Shown piece by piece: positions 34,298 through 42,745 of a DNA stretch of 64,000 nt (within the stretch, counting starts at the first letter, position 1; each line of letters opens with the position of its first letter). A program made the translations under genes and the position numbers. Under the pieces are notes generated by a model that saw nothing but the letters and a program-made list of their open reading frames with translations, had not been told where the DNA came from and ran no database searches. Origin of the DNA: Krasilnikovia cinnamomea (GTDB taxonomy: Bacteria; Actinomycetota; Actinomycetes; Mycobacteriales; Micromonosporaceae). The DNA is taken from positions 4,402,001-4,466,000 of the forward strand of contig NZ_SHKY01000001.1 of NCBI RefSeq assembly GCF_004217545.1, written 5' to 3'.

Positions 34298-35653
34298 TCA
34301 GCGGTCGGCACCGTGCGGGTCGCCTCCTCGGGCGCGGGGCTCGCACGCCCGTCGCAGCGCGGCGCGCATCCGGGGACCGAGGGGACGCTCGACGTACCGG
34401 TGGACCAGCCAGGCGGGGACCAGCATGAGGGCGACCGTCACGCTGATCAGGACGCCGACGGGCAGGCTGGTCAGCTCGTACCCGTAGCGGATGACGGTGT
34501 ATCCGATCCGCTGGTGGAGCAGATAGAACGGGTACGTCAGTGCTCCGGCCAGCGTCAACCAGCGCCAGGCGGGGCGGCCCCGACCGGTGAGGGCGATCAG
34601 CAGCAGGATCGCGTACCCGAGGGTCACGATAAGGATCGCGGGCCGCAGCGGAATGTCGAAGCCGTGCGGGCCGACCCGTTCCTTGAGGCGGTGCAGATTC
34701 ACCCACCAGGACAGGCCGACGATCAGCCACAGCAATGGTGTCGGCCCGAAGCGGTGCATCAGGTAGATGGCGACACCGGCGATGAAGTACCCCGCGAACT
34801 CCCCAACGGTGATCGCCTTCAGCAGTGGTACGTCGAGCGACGTGGCGGCGCAGGCGGCCAGCATCCAGGACATCAGGAACACGACCGTCCGCTGGTACGT
34901 GACGCCCCACGCCACGACGACCGCGAACAGCAGGTAGAACCGCAGTTCCGCCCAGAGGGTCCAGTAGACGTTGTCCACAGCGGGCACCCCGAGCGGCTCC
35001 TGCACCATGGTGAGGTTGACGCCGATGTCGGTCCAGGACAGTGGTACGCGTTGCGGTATGTGGCCGCTGATGGGCAGCAGCGTGGTGACCGCGACGGTGA
35101 TGATGACGCAGGTCCAGTACGCCGGGTAGAGGCGGCTCGCGCGGGACGCGAAGAAGGACCGCAGTGTCCGCCCCCAACTGCTCATGCAGATCGCGAACCC
35201 ACTGATCATGAAGAACAGCTCCACGCCGAGGAAGCCGTAGATGGTGATGCGGCTGGCGTCGGGCAGGAAGTACGCAGGCGTGTGGACGCCGTCGAGCGCC
35301 CAGTACGCGGTGTAGTGATGGACCGCGACCGCGAGCGCGGCGAGCAGCCGCAGGCCGTCCAGGGCGGCGAGCCGGGGTGGCGCACCGGTCGACGGGCTCG
35401 CCGGTGCCGCTGCCCGGCCGGTGGCGGTGAGCCGGTAGTGGCGTCGGAGCCGGCCGCCGACGGCCTCCTCCCGGTCGATCTCCACGAGCCGTCGTTCGGC
35501 CAGGCGGTCCAGGACTCCGTGCAGCGTGCCGGGTCGGAGCTTGACCTCACCGTCCGAGACGGCCGCGACCTCGCGGATCACCGCGTAGCCGGGCAGCGGG
35601 CCGCGGGTCAGCGCGGTGAGGATCAATGAGGCGGGTGCCAGGGGAGCTGACAT
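34298..35653 (-). CDS. PadR-type HTH fused to acyltransferase-3 membrane domain
   Basis: 451-aa single frame joining two normally separate proteins. Residues 1-82 are a PadR winged helix (SLILTALTRGPLPGYAVIRE, then PGTLHGVLDRLAERRLVEID and RLRRHYRLTATGR). They are closely similar to the stand-alone PadR protein encoded divergently at 35742. After a 12-residue linker, residues 95-430 form an OafA/YrhL-type acyltransferase with about ten membrane helices. It has the motif LDGLRLLAALAVAVHHY (conserved His) and FLGVELFFMISGFAI. Such enzymes O-acylate cell-surface glycans or lipids. A DNA-binding domain tethered to the membrane enzyme is unusual. The frame is continuous with no sign of error at the junction. 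Confidence 0.85.
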   Translation of the reverse strand: MSAPLAPASLILTALTRGPLPGYAVIREVAAVSDGEVKLRPGTLHGVLDRLAERRLVEIDREEAVGGRLRRHYRLTATGRAAAPASPSTGAPPRLAALDGLRLLAALAVAVHHYTAYWALDGVHTPAYFLPDASRITIYGFLGVELFFMISGFAICMSSWGRTLRSFFASRASRLYPAYWTCVIITVAVTTLLPISGHIPQRVPLSWTDIGVNLTMVQEPLGVPAVDNVYWTLWAELRFYLLFAVVVAWGVTYQRTVVFLMSWMLAACAATSLDVPLLKAITVGEFAGYFIAGVAIYLMHRFGPTPLLWLIVGLSWWVNLHRLKERVGPHGFDIPLRPAILIVTLGYAILLLIALTGRGRPAWRWLTLAGALTYPFYLLHQRIGYTVIRYGYELTSLPVGVLISVTVALMLVPAWLVHRYVERPLGPRMRAALRRACEPRARGGDPHGADR

Positions 35654-35741
35654 GGTCGGGGAAGATACGTCACCCGGTATATAACGTCAAACTGACTACT
35701 ACGATTGACGTTATATAACCGCGGCTGTAGCGTTCCCGCTC
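35654..35741. promoter_or_regulatory. Mirror-symmetric divergent promoter/operator of the two PadR genes
   Basis: GGTATATAACGTCAA (35676-35690) and TTGACGTTATATAACC (35705-35720) form an inverted repeat around a 14-bp centre. Each arm supplies a -35 TTGACG. On both strands 17 bp separate it from a -10 (TATCTT leftward, TAGCGT rightward), and exactly 8 nt separate the -10 from the ATG. Both mRNAs would be leaderless. The arms overlap the -35 and spacer, fitting PadR repression. Confidence 0.75.
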
Positions 35742-36089
35742 ATGCAGGAACCCACGTTCTTGATCTTGACGGCGCTGGCGGCCGAACCGGCCCACGGCTA
35801 CGGCGTGATCCGTGCCGTCGAGACCCTGTCGAACGGTGACGTCGTCCTGCGTCCGGGCACGCTCTACGGCGCCCTGGACCGCCTCGCCGAGCAGGGCCTC
35901 GTCGAGGTCGACCGGGAGGAGGCCATCGACGGCCGGCTGCGCCGGTACTACCGGCTCACCGACAGCGGTGCCGCCGCGCTCGCCGCGCAGGTGGCCCGGC
36001 TGCGCCGCAACGCCGACGCGGCGGAGGCCCGGCTGCGGCGCCCAGCCGGTGGGCCTGCCCTCGGACCCGCTCAGCCCGGGATGGCCTGA
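35742..36089 (+). CDS. PadR family transcriptional regulator
   Basis: 115-aa stand-alone PadR winged helix: FLILTALAAEPAHGYGVIRA, then RPGTLYGALDRLAEQGLVEV and GRLRRYYRLTDSGAAALAAQ, plus a short C-terminal helix. It is a close paralogue of the N-terminal domain of the divergent acyltransferase fusion. Its ATG is 8 nt after a -10 element, so it is probably leaderless. The stop overlaps the next gene by one base (TGATG), so it is translationally coupled to a membrane protein that is its likely target or sensor partner. Confidence 0.88.
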   Translation: MQEPTFLILTALAAEPAHGYGVIRAVETLSNGDVVLRPGTLYGALDRLAEQGLVEVDREEAIDGRLRRYYRLTDSGAAALAAQVARLRRNADAAEARLRRPAGGPALGPAQPGMA

Positions 36090-37135
36090 TGAACGCCGCC
36101 CAGGCCCGTGCCGAACGGCGTTTCCGCCGGCTGCTCTGGGCGTATCCAGGTCCCTATCGCCGCCGGCATGGCGTCGAGATCTTCACGACGCTGATGGACA
36201 TGGCCGAGTCCGGGTACGAACCGACCCTCGCGCAGCGGCTGCACCTGGTGGCATGTGGCATCCGGCAACGGTTCCGGCTGCCGGTCCGGCGGCCGTTCGC
36301 CGTGCTGGCCGCGGTGCTGGCCGCGATCGCGCTGGGCGCGGTCGGCAGCGCGGGCGGTACGTGGCTGGGCTGGCGAACGGCCACCTCCGTGCCGTCCGGC
36401 GATCAGATCCGCACCCTGACCGTCGACATGCTCGGTGCGACCCCGGCGCAGGCGGACGTCTTCCCCTGGGAGACGGCGATGAACGGACCCGTCGTGGCCT
36501 CGAGGGCGCTGACTCCCGCGCCCTACCCGGGCGACCGGGTCCGAGCTGCCCTGACCAGCGCGGGCTGGCGGATCGTCCAGTTCACCGAAACACGGGAAGT
36601 GACCAGCGCCGAGGCAGAGCTGTTGGGCCCCGCTGTCGTGGTCCCGCAGAGGTCGATCATGTTCAGGGCGACGAAGGACGGGCTGAAGCTGACGGGCTTC
36701 AGCCAGAGCGCCCTCGACGGCGTGCTGTACGGCGTCGACGTGCGTACGGACGCCCGCTTCGACGTGTGGGCGGTCGACACCGCCGCCGTCGTGCCCTGCA
36801 CGGTCGCCGGGCTGCTGACCGGCGCGCTGGCCGGATGGCTGCTGGTGGCCGCGCTCACGACCCGGGTCCGGCAAGCCGGCCGAGCCCACCGGACAACAGT
36901 GGCGATGCTCGGCGTGACGGCCACCGTCGCCGCGGCCGCGCCCGTATTCGCACTGTATTGCAAGCTCTACCAGGTCCTGGGGTACGACAGCGGTGCGCCC
37001 AACGCGTACATCGAGTCCAGTCCCAGTGCGGAGCTTCCGGCGTACCTGGTCCCGGCCGGAACCGCGATCGGGCTGGTCGCCCTCGCCGCGGTGGTCGTGA
37101 TCGCGGCGCGGGGGGCCCGCACCGCGACCGACTAG
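36089..37135 (+). CDS. Membrane protein coupled to PadR regulator
   Basis: 348 aa. The basic N-terminal domain (ERRFRRLLWAYPGPYRRRHG, then VEIFTTLMDMAE) is typical of membrane proteins cotranscribed with PadR regulators in actinobacteria. One transmembrane helix is near 70-92, followed by an extracytoplasmic region of about 140 residues with no recognised fold. Three more helices lie near 230-252, 270-290 and 318-340. Function unknown; coupling to PadR suggests a membrane signalling or stress module. Start is defined by the TGATG overlap. Confidence 0.7.
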   Translation: MNAAQARAERRFRRLLWAYPGPYRRRHGVEIFTTLMDMAESGYEPTLAQRLHLVACGIRQRFRLPVRRPFAVLAAVLAAIALGAVGSAGGTWLGWRTATSVPSGDQIRTLTVDMLGATPAQADVFPWETAMNGPVVASRALTPAPYPGDRVRAALTSAGWRIVQFTETREVTSAEAELLGPAVVVPQRSIMFRATKDGLKLTGFSQSALDGVLYGVDVRTDARFDVWAVDTAAVVPCTVAGLLTGALAGWLLVAALTTRVRQAGRAHRTTVAMLGVTATVAAAAPVFALYCKLYQVLGYDSGAPNAYIESSPSAELPAYLVPAGTAIGLVALAAVVVIAARGARTATD

Positions 37136-37150
37136 CCGCCGCGTCGCACC

Positions 37151-37690
37151 TCAGCGCAGGCGCAGGTGCAGGCTCTCCAGAGCCTCAGGGGAGTCCGGCA
37201 CCACGATCCGCGGCGGCCGCATGCTGAAGCCGGTCAGAGCGAACACCGCGCCGATCGCCGTCAGCAGCACGCCCAGGCCGATCAGCAGCCAGCTCAGATT
37301 CTCCGCCTGGTTGGCGCTCAGCAGCGAGCCGCGCAGCGCCTCGCCCATGAGGGCGGTCTGCTGGGCCTGAGTGAGCTGGCCACCCGCGGCGGGCTGCGCG
37401 GACAGTTCCTGGTACGTCCTACCGCCGGTGGCCTGCGCCACCTGCGCCGAGATGAACTCGGCGTACGCCTTGGCTTCGCCGCCCGTGGTGACCTTCTCCC
37501 CGGCGTACCTCTTCAGGGCGTCCGGAAGCTTGGCCTGGTCGGTCGGGAACGCGATCTTCTGGGCGGCCAGCTCGTGCCGCACCTCGCGCTGGGCCTGCAC
37601 GCCCTGCAGCGCCAGCACCGGGCCCGCCCCGGCCATCACGACGCCGAGTACGGCCATCAGCACGCTCGCGATCCCCCGCGACTTCCGCAT
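37151..37690 (-). CDS. Small membrane protein with two helices
   Basis: 179 aa. N-terminal helix about 8-28 (ASVLMAVLGVVMAGAGPVLA) and C-terminal helix about 133-155. Between them lies an extracytoplasmic helical region of about 100 residues (YAGEKVTTGGEAKAYAEFIS and AQVAQATGGRTYQELSAQ). The ATG at 37690 has GGAAGGGG upstream; longer readings lack similarity. Unknown family. Topology resembles small actinobacterial proteins with an extracytoplasmic four-helix domain. Confidence 0.7.
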   Translation of the reverse strand: MRKSRGIASVLMAVLGVVMAGAGPVLALQGVQAQREVRHELAAQKIAFPTDQAKLPDALKRYAGEKVTTGGEAKAYAEFISAQVAQATGGRTYQELSAQPAAGGQLTQAQQTALMGEALRGSLLSANQAENLSWLLIGLGVLLTAIGAVFALTGFSMRPPRIVVPDSPEALESLHLRLR

Positions 37691-37882
37691 AAGTCCTGCC
37701 CCTTCCGTACCGTGCTTGGCCCTGCCGTGTGTGGCTGACATCCGGAAGTTCGGCCGATGCGCGAGGGTTCGTAGGTTTCGTGCGTCACACCGCCCGCCGC
37801 GGATCTCGTGTCCCAGATCTCGGAACGGCGGACACACGGTCGGACATATTCGCCGCCACGCTGACCGCCTCGGCGGCGGTCC

Positions 37883-38200
37883 GTGGGCGAGGCGGACGTA
37901 CCGAACACCGGGGTGGTCCGATTCCAGCCGGCCCCCGACCCGGTGTGCACCGAGGTGTACGTGCGGCTGGAGTACGAGATCCCCGGCGGGGAGCTGGGCA
38001 AGGCGGTGGCCAAGTACTTCGGCGAGGAGCCGCACCAGCAGCTGGACGACGACCTGCGCCGGTTCAAGCAGGTACTGGAGACCGGCGAGGCGGTGCGCTC
38101 GGACGGCGCGCCGTACGGCAAGCGGGCGCGCGGGGAGTTCCCGCAGCGGCTCGCGCGGCCGATGTCCCCCGACGAACTGGCCGAGGGGGAGATCGCATGA
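37883..38200 (+). pseudogene. SRPBCC (polyketide-cyclase-like) protein, 5'-truncated
   Basis: Only the C-terminal half of a START/SRPBCC domain is present: TGVVRFQPA, then TEVYVRLEYEIPGGELGKAV and DDDLRRFKQVLETGEA. The first half of the helix-grip fold (about 70 residues) is missing upstream of 37883, and no start with a ribosome binding site is seen. The end overlaps the alcohol dehydrogenase start by ATGA, the original operon arrangement. Could still be expressed as a fragment, but is unlikely to be functional. Confidence 0.6.
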
Positions 38201-39151
38201 GGGCGACCACCTGGGCCGGGTGCAACAAGGTCGAGGTCCGGGACGTGCCGGAGCCCAGCATCCTGAACCGCCGGGACGCCATCGTGAAGATCACCTCGAC
38301 CGCCATCTGCGGCTCCGACCTGCACCTCGTGGACGGGTACGTGCCGACCCTGCGGGACGGCGACGTCCTGGGCCACGAATTCATGGGTGAGGTCGTCGAG
38401 GTCGGCCCCGGCCGGCTGCGCGTCGGCGACCGCGTCGTGGTGCCCTTCCCGATCGCCTGCGGCGCGTGCGCGGCATGCGCCAACGAGCTGTACTCGTGCT
38501 GCGAGAACAGCAACCCGAACGCGGGCATCGCGGAGAAGATGTTCGGCCACCCGGTCGCCGGGATCTTCGGCTACTCCCACCTGACCGGCGGATTCGCCGG
38601 CGGGCAGGCGCAGTACGCGCGGGTTCCGTTCGCGGACGTCGGTCCGATCAAGATCGAGTCGGACCTCGCCGACGAGCAGGTCCTGTTCCTGCCCGACATC
38701 CTGCCCACCGGGTACATGGGTGCCGAGATGTGTGACATCCAGCCCTCCGATGTGGTGGCGGTGTGGGGCTGCGGCCCGGTCGGGCAGTTCACCATGGACA
38801 GTGCCCGGGTGCTCGGCGCCGCCCACGTGACGGCCGCACGCGCTGCGCCAGGCCATCCTGTCGTGCCGCAGCGGCGGCATCGTCTCCGTCGTCGGTGTCT
38901 ACGGCGGATTCCTCGACAAGTTCCCGGCCGGGGCGTGGATGAACCGGGGGCTCACGTTGCGCACCGGCCAGTGTCATGTGCACCGGTATCTGCGGCCGTT
39001 GCTGGAGCGCATCGAGCGCGGGGAGTTGGACCCGACCCGGATCATCACGCACACCCTTGCGTTCGACGAGGCGGCGCACGGGTACGAGATCTTCAAGAAG
39101 AAGCAGGACGACTGCGAAAAGGTCGTGCTCATGCCCTGGCCCGCACAATGA
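38197..39151 (+). pseudogene. Zinc-dependent alcohol/formaldehyde dehydrogenase, deleted and frameshifted
   Basis: The N-terminal catalytic domain is normal. It has CGSDLHLVDGY, GHEFMGEVVEVG and the structural-zinc cysteines in CGACAACANELYSCC. The Rossmann motif begins WGCGPVGQF. After GAAHVTA near 38835 the frame is lost. The C-terminus continues in another frame as QAILSCRSGGIVSVVGVYGG, then AWMNRGLTLRTGQCHVHRYL to FKKKQDDCEKVVLMPW. About 100 or more residues of the Rossmann fold and the adjoining region are absent. It belongs to the glutathione-independent formaldehyde dehydrogenase-like group. The enzyme cannot be active. Confidence 0.85.
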
Positions 39152-39350
39152 TCATCCGGTACGTCGCTGCCGAATAGCCATTGTGGAGCGCGGGTTTCGC
39201 TGCGCCGCGTCGCCGAACGGTGACGCGGCGCACGCAATTTCCCGATACGGCGAAATGCGGGCTCATTCTCCCGGAAATTGAACCGTCGGCGCGTGCCGCT
39301 CCGTACTGGTGCGTGACAGACATCGACGGTTCAACGAACGAGGAGTGGTG

Positions 39351-40298
39351 ATGAGACTGCGACAGCGACGAGGTTCCGGTAACAACCGCAGGCTGATCGG
39401 CGCCGCAGTCTTCGCAGGCGTGCTGGTGGTCGGCGGGGTGACCGGCGTGCAGTTCGCGTCGGCTGGCGAGAACACCACGAAGGCGGACGGGGTCATCTCC
39501 GTCAACGGGCAGCAGTTCGACGTCTCGAAGTGCGCCCAGCTGCAGGTCAACGGCAATGACGTCATCTGCGACGGGGAGAAGCTGGCCCCGGCGCAGCAGA
39601 ACGCCAACGACCAGGCGGCGCTGTCGGCCGCGGCGCTGGAGACGGCGTGCGACACGTTCGCGGCCGACCAGGGTGCTGCGGACCAGGCGGCGGGCAGGGA
39701 CGACGCGGCGGCCGGGCAGGACAACGCGGCTGGTCAGCAGGGTGCGGCCGCGGCCGACAATGCCAAGCAGGCGAAGCGTGCGGCGAAGGCTATGCGCGCC
39801 ATGCAGGCCAAGCAGGCCCGCGCGGCAGCGGCCAAGGCGCGCGCTGCCGCCAAGGGCGCCGGACGCGGTGCGGCCAATGGGCAGGGCAACGGCGCGGCCG
39901 GTGCGGCCCAGGGCAACGGGGCGGCGCGTGGCAACGGTGCGGCTGAGGGTGATGCCGCCGACCGGAACAACGGTGCCGGGGCTGCGAACCAGGGTGCGGC
40001 CGGTCAGCAGGCCGCGGACGCCGAGGTCACCGCGGCTCAGCAGGCGCTGCTGAAGGCCTGCCTCGACCTTGCCGACGCCAAGGCGGCGGCGGGCCAGGAC
40101 GCCGCGGACAACGGCAACGCGAACGACCAGGGCAACGCGAACGACCAGGCCGACGCGAACGACCAGGCCGACGCCAATGACAACGGCAACGCGGGTGCGC
40201 ACAAGAATGGCAACGCGGCCGGGAACGATGCGGGTGCTGCCGACAAGGGTGCGGGCGAGAACGCCGGGGACAACGGCGCGGTCAGCAACCAGGACTGA
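39351..40298 (+). CDS. Exported Ala/Asn/Asp/Gln-rich low-complexity protein
   Basis: 315 aa from an ATG after GAGGAG. A signal peptide (about 1-39, basic then hydrophobic, ending FASAGE) precedes a short domain with two cysteines (DVSKCAQLQVNGNDVICDGE). Then come about 200 residues made mostly of Ala, Gly, Asn, Gln and Asp with local repeats such as GNGAA and NDQADA. A helical Lys/Arg/Ala stretch (AKQAKRAAKAMRAMQAKQAR) lies in the middle, and ACLDLADAKAAAG adds a further Cys. It is followed by a strong terminator. Likely an extracellular or envelope-attached disordered protein. Family not recognised. Confidence 0.75.
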   Translation: MRLRQRRGSGNNRRLIGAAVFAGVLVVGGVTGVQFASAGENTTKADGVISVNGQQFDVSKCAQLQVNGNDVICDGEKLAPAQQNANDQAALSAAALETACDTFAADQGAADQAAGRDDAAAGQDNAAGQQGAAAADNAKQAKRAAKAMRAMQAKQARAAAAKARAAAKGAGRGAANGQGNGAAGAAQGNGAARGNGAAEGDAADRNNGAGAANQGAAGQQAADAEVTAAQQALLKACLDLADAKAAAGQDAADNGNANDQGNANDQADANDQADANDNGNAGAHKNGNAAGNDAGAADKGAGENAGDNGAVSNQD

Positions 40299-40305
40299 AC
40301 AAATG

Positions 40306-40342
40306 CAAGTGCGGCCCGCCAGGTTTCGGCGGGCCGCACTTG
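40306..40342. terminator. Two-way terminator
   Basis: 15-bp perfect stem CAAGTGCGGCCCGCC with its complement and 7-nt loop, between the convergent low-complexity gene and the last pilus gene. Confidence 0.85.
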
Positions 40343-40397
40343 GCTATTTCTGCAATTCATCTGCCGGAACGGTTGCACAGACCGCAGATCAATGCGC

Positions 40398-42023
40398 TCA
40401 ACGAACCTCGACGGTGTCGGAAAGGCCCGTCTTGTCTTTGAAGCTCGCGGGCGCGTTCCATTTCTGTAGATCGCTGCCGTCGCAGACGGCGACCTTGACC
40501 TTGGCCGTGCCGTCCCCATGGGTGTCGGGGCTCGCCACGGTCAGGTCAGTGGGCGTGAGGCAATTGCCGTCGACGTCGACGATGGTGTACCTGGTCTTGT
40601 CGACGCCCGTGGCGCCGTACACGATCCATTTCAGGCTGGCGTCGGTCAGCGTGCCTGTCGCGGCGCACGACACCGTGGTCACGTACTTGGTCGCGACGGT
40701 GGAGCGTGGGCTGCGCAGGCAGACGCCGGGGCTGCCGCTGCCGGTCGTGCGGATGCGGTCCACTGTCGGGTTCACCGCGGAGGTCGACGGCGCCGGAGTG
40801 GTCCACCGCTGGTTCCAGGACACGCTGCCGTCCGGCGCCTGCTTGCAGTACCACGCGATCATGTACGACATGTTGACGTCATGGTTCGTGACGTCGAGGC
40901 AGCGGCTGAACTGCTGATAGTTCACCAGTTGGTTGGTGGGAACCAGCCCCGTCACCGGGTCCAGCTCCGCCATGCCGGCGCCCACCTTGGCCTCCGGCCG
41001 GAACACGCGTTGGTTGGCTCCGCCGCCACAGGAGCCGAGGACGATCGGATCGCCGGCCTTGCCGGCGGTCTTCAGGTTCAGGCAGGTGCTATCCAGATTG
41101 ACGCCGTCCGTGGTGCCGCGGAAGTTGGAGCTGTTGTCCAGACTCCACTGCTGGCGCGGATTGCGGCCCAGGCAGGGCTGGAACTTCACTGCGTCGCCCG
41201 ATTTCCGGGCCGGACTCACCGGCGCGTCGAGGCACAGGCCGTCCGGTGCCGTCGACGACTCCGAACCGGCGAGTTTGATGTTGAGCTCCCGGGTGTACTG
41301 GAATCGCTGCATAGGGCCGCGATCCTGCGCGGAGCCCGGCACCACGTTTGCCGGGGTGCAGTTCTCCATCTTGACCGCCGCGCCCACCGCCGGGATCGGA
41401 TTGATCAGCGTGCCACCGGAGTCCAGGCACAGCCCCGGACTCGTGGGCTGGTCGAGGCGGATGGCGCCGCCGACGACCTTCGCGTCCGATGTCTTGAACG
41501 TGTACGTCGACCGGAACGTGCGCGTGTCCTTCCCACCCTGCACGAGCGGCGCCCCAGGAACGTTACTGCCGATCACCGTGAAGGTGGCGGCGGCCGGGAT
41601 CTTGGTCAGCGGGCAGGCCAGCGGGCCGCTCAAGGCGCCGGTCTCCGGATCCTGCGCCTGGTAGTAGACGATCTTCACCTGGTACGGCACGTAGTAGTTC
41701 GGGTTCCCGGAGGCGTCTACCGGATTCACTGGATTCAGTGTCTTCGGCCCGTCGACCGAGCACGGCAGGGCGTCGAGGAAACCCGCGTCGTCGCCATCTT
41801 TGGCCGCGCGGACCTGGGCGAGTGCCACATCCAGGCCGGTCTGAGCGACGTCCAGGGTCTCCGTCTCCCGGGTGACATTGCGGTTTTCGTCGGCCTGACG
41901 CACCACGTATGGCACCATCGCGGCGCTCCCGGCCAGGGCCACCGTCGTCAGGAGAATGGCCAAGGGCATCGAACCGCGATCGGCGTCCCCGCTGCGCGGC
42001 GCTTTCCAGGGTACGTACCTCAT
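40398..42023 (-). CDS. PilX-like minor pilin with ricin-type lectin repeats
   Basis: 541 aa. The N-terminus has DRGSMPLAILLTTVALAGSA, a pilin-like hydrophobic helix without the usual Glu5, as in PilX/GspK-type minor pilins. A large exported part contains repeated segments with Q-x-W: RQQWSLDNSS, NQRWTTPAP and LQKWNAP, plus paired GLCLD, TCLNL and CLDVT motifs. These are the signature of ricin B-type beta-trefoil lectin folds, so it may be a carbohydrate-binding tip adhesin. The ATG at 42023 overlaps the upstream stop (ATGA). Last gene of the pilus locus, followed by a terminator. Confidence 0.8.
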   Translation of the reverse strand: MRYVPWKAPRSGDADRGSMPLAILLTTVALAGSAAMVPYVVRQADENRNVTRETETLDVAQTGLDVALAQVRAAKDGDDAGFLDALPCSVDGPKTLNPVNPVDASGNPNYYVPYQVKIVYYQAQDPETGALSGPLACPLTKIPAAATFTVIGSNVPGAPLVQGGKDTRTFRSTYTFKTSDAKVVGGAIRLDQPTSPGLCLDSGGTLINPIPAVGAAVKMENCTPANVVPGSAQDRGPMQRFQYTRELNIKLAGSESSTAPDGLCLDAPVSPARKSGDAVKFQPCLGRNPRQQWSLDNSSNFRGTTDGVNLDSTCLNLKTAGKAGDPIVLGSCGGGANQRVFRPEAKVGAGMAELDPVTGLVPTNQLVNYQQFSRCLDVTNHDVNMSYMIAWYCKQAPDGSVSWNQRWTTPAPSTSAVNPTVDRIRTTGSGSPGVCLRSPRSTVATKYVTTVSCAATGTLTDASLKWIVYGATGVDKTRYTIVDVDGNCLTPTDLTVASPDTHGDGTAKVKVAVCDGSDLQKWNAPASFKDKTGLSDTVEVR

Positions 42024-42745
42024 GTCGGGTTTTCCGTTTCGCATTTCTTGCTGTTGGTAACGGTTTCTGTGCTTGCCGTGATGGTGTTCGCCGCGGTGTA
42101 GGTCGTGTCCGTCGAGGCGACCATGTCCTCCTTCGAGCCCGCACGCGCCAACCGCACCGTCAGCCGGATCCGTAGCAGGTCGGCGTTCGCTGTGGTGGTG
42201 GTGGAACCGGCGAAGACGGGGGTGGAACTTCGTGGTTTGAACTCGAACGGTTCACCGGTCGGGTAGGCGGTGTCGATGTTGGAAGCCAACGTCCGCCAAC
42301 CAGTGGCAGTAGTGGTGGGTTTGCCCTGTTCCCACTTGTTGGATTGGAGAATCCCTCTACCGTCCCGGCCGTTTGCCGGCTGCGCGTCCAGGTGGACACG
42401 TAGCCGCACGCAGTAGAGCGTGACCGTCTGGGACGGGACCCCGCCCACGACCTTGGCCTGCGGCAGGGCGAAGTTGATGTACCTCGCTTCGGCGACCGGG
42501 TAAGCGTTGCCGACCCAGGACGCGTAGCGCACCTGCTCAGTCAGGCGCTGGGTCGCGATGTTCAGCTGCGACTGGCCCACGGCCTGGGTCTCCGTCGCGG
42601 AGTTGACGCGGAACACCTGCACCATGCCGCTGGTGGCGACAGCCATGACGATGGACATGAGGCCCATCGCGATCAGCATCTCGATGAGAGTGATGCCCGC
42701 GTCGTCGCGCCGCGGCCGCAGCGCGCGGGACAGCCGGCGCATCAT
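42020..42745 (-). CDS. Type IV minor prepilin (PilW/PilJ-like)
   Basis: 241 aa. The prepilin peptidase site is AG-ITLIEMLIAMGLMSIVMA, with cleavage after Gly17 and Glu at mature position 5. The hydrophobic assembly helix is followed by a globular domain with WKTLAS-like and RLTVRLARAG strands. It starts at an ATG overlapping the previous stop (ATGATG) and ends in an ATGA overlap with the lectin-type gene, so three pilin genes are translationally coupled. Size and place suggest a minor pilin priming assembly. Confidence 0.85.
   Translation of the reverse strand: MMRRLSRALRPRRDDAGITLIEMLIAMGLMSIVMAVATSGMVQVFRVNSATETQAVGQSQLNIATQRLTEQVRYASWVGNAYPVAEARYINFALPQAKVVGGVPSQTVTLYCVRLRVHLDAQPANGRDGRGILQSNKWEQGKPTTTATGWRTLASNIDTAYPTGEPFEFKPRSSTPVFAGSTTTTANADLLRIRLTVRLARAGSKEDMVASTDTTYTAANTITASTETVTNSKKCETENPT

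Noticed and set aside
31191..40000. Third copy of the tRNA-Ala 3' end marking the far edge of the second element
   Set aside because: By eye I found no further TTCGAGTCCCCTCAGCTC-like segment, so the right edge of that remnant is left undefined.
39556..40053. Arg/Thr-rich open frame overlapping the low-complexity gene
   Set aside because: It is the repeat region read in another frame; it lacks a ribosome binding site and the signal peptide belongs to the frame from 39351.
40069..40299. NANDQ-like repeats as a possible CRISPR or VNTR array
   Set aside because: The repeats are short, codon-phased and inside a coding sequence, with no regular spacer of 30-40 bp.
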